From the NCBI RefSeq assembly GCF_013364355.1, contig NZ_CP054931.1, positions 1,860,001 to 1,924,000 on the forward strand: DNA of 64,000 bases, written 5' to 3'. Positions 60,637 through 64,000 of the stretch are shown here, in pieces (position 1 is the stretch's first letter; every line of letters begins with the position of its first letter). The notes below the pieces were generated by a model that searched no databases, had not been told where the DNA came from, and saw nothing but the letters and a program-made list of their open reading frames with translations. Source of the stretch: Stenotrophomonas sp. NA06056. GTDB taxonomy: Bacteria > Pseudomonadota > Gammaproteobacteria > Xanthomonadales > Xanthomonadaceae. A program made the position numbers and the translations under genes.

Positions 60637-61035
60637 TCATGCAACCATCCCGCGCTCGCTGGTGATCCGCGCACCCTCGCGCATCACCAGCGTCACCGGG
60701 GTCTTTTCCACCACTTCCAGCAGCCGCTGCCACTGTGCATCACTCAGCTCGGCGCTGGCATGCAGCACACGGTGTACGTGGAAGCGTCCGTCCGCATCAC
60801 GTTCGGAACGCAGCTCGGCGTGGAACTCGCCCAGCTCCCAGCCCTTGCGCTGGGCATACATGCGCAGGGTGATGGCGGTACACGCGGCGAGCGAGGCCAG
60901 GTACAGGTCGAACGGCGCAAAACCCTTGCCCTGGCCGCCGAGCGAGGCCGGTTCATCGGCCGCGACATCAAACTGGCCGTTGCTGATGTGGTGCAGGTAG
61001 TTGTCGGCGGTCGAAACAATGCGTGCGTAGGCCAT
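60637..61035 (-). CDS. OsmC/Ohr-family protein
   Basis: A 132-residue OsmC-fold protein with FAPFDLYLASLAACTAITL, containing the first redox cysteine, and RMYAQRKGWELGEF. The second cysteine of peroxide-reducing members, usually in a KCPV motif, is replaced here by Thr (KTPVTLVM), so it has only one of the pair. ATG 61035 is taken because the OsmC domain begins there; an upstream in-frame start lies in a repeat. A palindrome (61055-61071, GCCGAGC-CAT-GCTCGGC) precedes it. Confidence 0.85.
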   Translation of the reverse strand: MAYARIVSTADNYLHHISNGQFDVAADEPASLGGQGKGFAPFDLYLASLAACTAITLRMYAQRKGWELGEFHAELRSERDADGRFHVHRVLHASAELSDAQWQRLLEVVEKTPVTLVMREGARITSERGMVA

Positions 61036-61054
61036 GGGAATCCCCGGTTGTCGC

Positions 61055-61071
61055 GCCGAGCCATGCTCGGC
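61055..61071 (-). repeat. SMAG-like palindrome without GTAG
   Basis: GCCGAGC-CAT-GCTCGGC, the core of the elements at 19402 and 21581 but without an adjoining GTAG. Confidence 0.55.
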
Positions 61072-61115
61072 TGCAGGAAAAGGCGGCGCCAGCCGGAGCC
61101 GGGGCCGCCACGGAA

Positions 61116-61757
61116 TCACTCCGTACGATCGTACGAGAACTGGATGCCGGCCGTACCACCGGTTTCGATGAAGAGATTCATGAAGGCCGGCACCGTCTCC
61201 GCCCGTACCCAGTCGCGCTGCAGTTCGCAGAACAGCTGCGTCACGCTGATCAACTGGCCACCGGCCTGTTCGATGCGGCGCAGCGCGGCGTCATGCGCGG
61301 CCAGCGAGGTGCCGCCCACCGCATCGACCACCACGTAGACTTCATAGCCTTCCTTCAGCGCATCCAGGGCGGGGAAGGTGAGGCAGGCCTCGGTCCACAG
61401 CGCGGTCATGATCAGTTTCCTGCGGCCGGTCGCTGCCACCGCCTTGCGGAACTCGACGTCTTCCCAGGAATTGATGGTGGTGCGGTCGTAGGTCGGGTAG
61501 TCGCCCAGCACCTTGCGCAGCTGCGGGATCGGCGGCTTGTTCAGGCCGGTCTGCACGTTCACGGTCGAATGCACGATCGGCAGGCCGTAGGCGACCGCCG
61601 CCTTGGCAGTGCCGACAATGTTGTTGACCAGCAGCTGGCGGTCCATCGAGGCGATGGAGTTCACCTGTACCGGCTGGTAGTCGATGATGATGAAGGCGGA
61701 ATTCTGCGGCGTCAGCAGGTGGTCGCTGACGGGGTCACGGATCGGTTCACTGGCCAT
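61116..61757 (-). CDS. isochorismatase-like cysteine hydrolase (YcaC type), copy 1
   Basis: A 213-residue hydrolase. The catalytic set is visible as Asp in AFIIIDYQPVQ, Lys in GRRKLIMTALWTEACLTF and Cys in the same segment. It resembles YcaC-like proteins of unknown substrate. The RE-rich C-terminus includes VPAFMNLFIETGG. It and the next gene are paralogues and, with OsmC and pirin, form a leftward group. Confidence 0.86.
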   Translation of the reverse strand: MASEPIRDPVSDHLLTPQNSAFIIIDYQPVQVNSIASMDRQLLVNNIVGTAKAAVAYGLPIVHSTVNVQTGLNKPPIPQLRKVLGDYPTYDRTTINSWEDVEFRKAVAATGRRKLIMTALWTEACLTFPALDALKEGYEVYVVVDAVGGTSLAAHDAALRRIEQAGGQLISVTQLFCELQRDWVRAETVPAFMNLFIETGGTAGIQFSYDRTE

Positions 61758-61837
61758 GAGGGTGTCCTGGTCGGGGTTGGCTTGCGGTGGAGCCGGCGGC
61801 GTACCGGCAGGAGGAGATCGCCGTGGATGCAGTGGGC

Positions 61838-62518
61838 TCAGCTACGCTGCGAATCCAGCTGCTCGTGGTGCTTCTGCACGTCCTGCGCCTTCTGGTAGCT
61901 CTCGATCAGCAGCTGGTAGTTGGGGAAGATCTGCGTGTAGATCGCAGCCCACTGCTGGGCATCCTCACGGTTCCAGGTGCGCTGGATTTCCGAGGCGACC
62001 GCAGCGGTATCCATCGGCACCACGCCGGCCTGCAACACGCGCGCCAGGGTGATTTCCTCGGCCATCTTCGAATAGGTGCCGGAGGCATCGACCACCGCGA
62101 ACACCTGGTAGCCGTCGGCGACGGCGGCAATGGAAGGGAAGGCCATGCACACGCTGGTGATGGTGCCGGCGATGATCAGCTGCTTGCGGCCGGTGGCCTT
62201 CACCGCGGCGACGAACTCGGGGTTGTCCCACGCGTTGATCTCGCCGCGGCGTGCCACGTACTGCGCATGCGGTGCGGCGTCGTGGATCTCCGGGATCAGC
62301 GGGCCGTTCGGACCCTGCGGTACCGACGCGGTGGTGATCACCGGCATCTTCGCCAGCGTGGCCATCTTCGCCAGGGCGGTGGCGTGCGCACGTACGGACG
62401 TGAACGGCATGTCACCGATGGTCTGGAACAGGCCACTCTGGTGGTCGATCAGCAGCATCGCGGCGTTGTCCGGGTCGATCACCGGGCGGGCGCCGTTGAA
62501 GTTGGCGGGGGTACTCAT
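61838..62518 (-). CDS. isochorismatase-like cysteine hydrolase, copy 2
   Basis: A 226-residue paralogue with Asp in MLLIDHQSGLFQTIG, Lys in TGRKQLIIAGTITSVCMAF and the nucleophilic Cys in SVC. The last 45 residues form an additional helical tail (QQWAAIYTQIFPNYQLLIES) not present in copy 1. ATG 62518 has GGAG upstream; a longer in-frame reading is not supported. Confidence 0.88.
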   Translation of the reverse strand: MSTPANFNGARPVIDPDNAAMLLIDHQSGLFQTIGDMPFTSVRAHATALAKMATLAKMPVITTASVPQGPNGPLIPEIHDAAPHAQYVARRGEINAWDNPEFVAAVKATGRKQLIIAGTITSVCMAFPSIAAVADGYQVFAVVDASGTYSKMAEEITLARVLQAGVVPMDTAAVASEIQRTWNREDAQQWAAIYTQIFPNYQLLIESYQKAQDVQKHHEQLDSQRS

Positions 62519-62587
62519 GGTCAGTCTCCTGGGGAGGGGGCGAAGGCCCGGAAGGCGGCGGGCGGTTGCCCGCCGCAATGCAGTGGA

Positions 62588-63454
62588 TCAGTGCGCGATC
62601 TGGCCGAAGCGGCCGCCGTTGAAGTCGTTGACGGCCTGGCTGATCTCGGCCTGGGTGTTCATCACGAACGGCCCATAGCCCACCACTGGCTCGTCGATCG
62701 GTTCGCCGCTGAGCAGCAGCACGGTGGCGTCGCTGTCGGCATCGATGAACACGTCTTCGCCGCTGCGGTCGAAGGTCACCAGCTGTGCTTCGCCGACTGC
62801 CTGGCCGCCGTTGATTCGCACCGTGCCCTTCAACACCACCAGCGCCAGGGTACGGCCGCCGGCCACCGGCAGTTCAGCGTGCTGGCCCTGCAGCAGGCGG
62901 ATGTCCCACACGTCCATGGGGGTGTGGGTGCGTGCCGGTCCCGCATGGCCATCGAATGCCCCGGCGATGACGCGTACGCGGCCGGCGCCGTCGGGCAAGG
63001 CCACCGAGGGAATCTGCGCATCGAGCAGAGTCTGGTAACCCGGCGCACCCATCTTGTCCTTGGCGGGCAGGTTCACCCACAACTGCACCATGTCCAGCGT
63101 GCCGCCGCGCTTGCTGAATTCCGGCGTGTGGAATTCCTCATGGAGAATGCCGGAGGCAGCGGTCATCCACTGCACGTCACCCGGGCCGATGGTGCCGCCG
63201 GCGCCGGTCGAGTCGCGATGGGCGACTTCACCTTCGTAGACGATGGTGACGGTCTCGAAGCCGCGATGCGGATGCTGACCGACCCCGCGCGGGGTCTCGC
63301 TGGGCGGGAAGCTGTACGGCCCGGCGTAGTCCAGCAGCAGGAACGGGCTCAGGTGCTGGCCATGGGTGTTGTAGGAGAACATCGAACGGGCGGGGAAGCC
63401 GTCGCCCACCCAGTGCGGGCGGGGGGCGCTGTAGGTACCGGTGACACGCTTCAT
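62588..63454 (-). CDS. pirin family protein
   Basis: A 288-residue bicupin. The metal-binding residues are seen in HPHRGFETVTIVYEG and SGILHEEFH. Members include quercetinase-like dioxygenases and redox-sensing nuclear pirins; the substrate here is unknown. It heads the leftward group and is divergent from the LysR-type gene, with a palindromic operator candidate between them. Confidence 0.9.
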   Translation of the reverse strand: MKRVTGTYSAPRPHWVGDGFPARSMFSYNTHGQHLSPFLLLDYAGPYSFPPSETPRGVGQHPHRGFETVTIVYEGEVAHRDSTGAGGTIGPGDVQWMTAASGILHEEFHTPEFSKRGGTLDMVQLWVNLPAKDKMGAPGYQTLLDAQIPSVALPDGAGRVRVIAGAFDGHAGPARTHTPMDVWDIRLLQGQHAELPVAGGRTLALVVLKGTVRINGGQAVGEAQLVTFDRSGEDVFIDADSDATVLLLSGEPIDEPVVGYGPFVMNTQAEISQAVNDFNGGRFGQIAH

Positions 63455-63548
63455 GGCGATCTCCTGACCGGGGCAACCGGTCGCTGTTTTTCGTTGCGGA
63501 GACGATATCGCCGTGACAATGGGCCCGGTAGCCGGCAGAATTTGCCGT

Positions 63549-63565
63549 CATAGTCCTATTCTATG
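63549..63565 (+). promoter_or_regulatory. candidate LysR-type operator between pirin and lysR
   Basis: CATAG-TCCTATT-CTATG is a perfect 5-bp inverted repeat around seven bases and contains the LysR-type T-N11-A pattern. It lies in the 150-base divergent gap, 40 bases before the GTG of the regulator. Confidence 0.65.
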
Positions 63566-63604
63566 AACGATGAAGGCCCGGCAAGGGCCGCAGGAGATCG
63601 TCCC

Positions 63605-64000
63605 GTGTTCATCGCCGACATCCGCCGCTGCGACCTCAACGACCTGTTCTATTTCGCCATGGTGGTCGAGCACGGCGGCTTCTCGCAGGCAGGGCGCGCA
63701 CTGGCCATGCCCAAGTCCAAGCTCAGCCGCCGCATTGCCCTGCTGGAGGAACGGCTGGGTGTCCGCCTGATCCAACGTTCCACCCGCCGCTTTTCGGTCA
63801 CCGAGATCGGCCAGGACTACTATCGCCATTGCAAGGCGATGCTGGTGGAGGCCGAAGCAGCCGAAGAGGCCATCGCGCTGTCACGCGCCGAGCCGCGTGG
63901 CACGATCCGACTGGCATGCCCGATCGCGATCCTGCACGCACGCATTGGCGTCATGCTGGCTGACTTCCTGGCCCTGCATCCGCAGGTGACCCTGCAGCTG
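63605..64000 (+). CDS. LysR-family transcriptional regulator, 5' part
   Basis: The first 132 codons of a LysR-type regulator that continues past the window. The helix-turn-helix is typical (DLFYFAMVVEHGGFSQAGRA, KSKLSRRIALLEERLGVRLI, QRSTRRFSVTEIG). I chose GTG 63605 because AGGAG lies at 63592-63596; an in-frame ATG at 63563 falls inside the candidate operator and has no ribosome site. It probably controls the divergent pirin group. Confidence 0.9.
   Translation, partial: MFIADIRRCDLNDLFYFAMVVEHGGFSQAGRALAMPKSKLSRRIALLEERLGVRLIQRSTRRFSVTEIGQDYYRHCKAMLVEAEAAEEAIALSRAEPRGTIRLACPIAILHARIGVMLADFLALHPQVTLQL

Overview
The window is very probably chromosomal DNA of Stenotrophomonas (S. maltophilia complex, Xanthomonadaceae). 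It is GC-rich with C/G-ending codons. It is studded with short palindromes that begin with GTAG, the SMAG-type REP sequences described for S. maltophilia. The first 19.4 kb is an anaerobic nitrate-respiration locus. I see no tRNA, rRNA, CRISPR array, complete insertion sequence or prophage.

Region 1 (1-19.4 kb): molybdenum cofactor genes (moaA 3' end, a moaC-moaB fusion, moeA, moaD, moaE, mobA and a small unknown gene). A perfect FNR box follows, then narK2-type transporter, narGHJI, a parvulin-type prolyl isomerase and a second narK. After these come a HemN-like protein without radical-SAM cysteines, an Fe-S Fnr-type regulator, and the molybdate ABC transporter modABC. Together they import molybdate, build bis-MGD, make and mature nitrate reductase, move nitrate and nitrite, and sense anoxia.

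Region 2 (19.4-23.9 kb): between two inverted SMAG pairs lies a leftward operon of an Aer-type PAS protein and a CysJ-like diflavin reductase, with its own FNR-like box. Next come azlCD (branched-chain amino-acid exporter) divergent from an Lrp/AsnC regulator. A gene-free 690-bp stretch follows with a 12-bp tandem repeat and a series of palindromes.

Region 3 (23.9-60.6 kb): a large secretion island. It starts with a cell-surface-signalling trio (STN/TonB-C protein, ECF sigma factor, FecR-like anti-sigma factor). Two paralogous proteins follow with Phd/YefM-like N-termini and transposase-like middles. Then come type II secretion genes gspGKLMDEF, two DING/PstS-like phosphate-binding proteins and a 4,126-residue TpsA exoprotein. 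The rest of the T2SS (gspHIJ leftward, gspC rightward) and a small cysteine-pair periplasmic protein come next. The island ends with the TpsB transporter, an ExbB fused to DUF2341/LamG-like domains, ExbD, TonB, a porin and a third Phd-like protein. From memory, content and order parallel the Pseudomonas aeruginosa vreAIR-hxc-DING-pdtAB-exbBD2 phosphate-starvation locus. A candidate Pho box in front of tpsB fits that reading.

Region 4 (60.6-64 kb): a leftward group of an OsmC-like protein, two isochorismatase-like hydrolases and a pirin, divergent from a LysR-type regulator that runs off the window.
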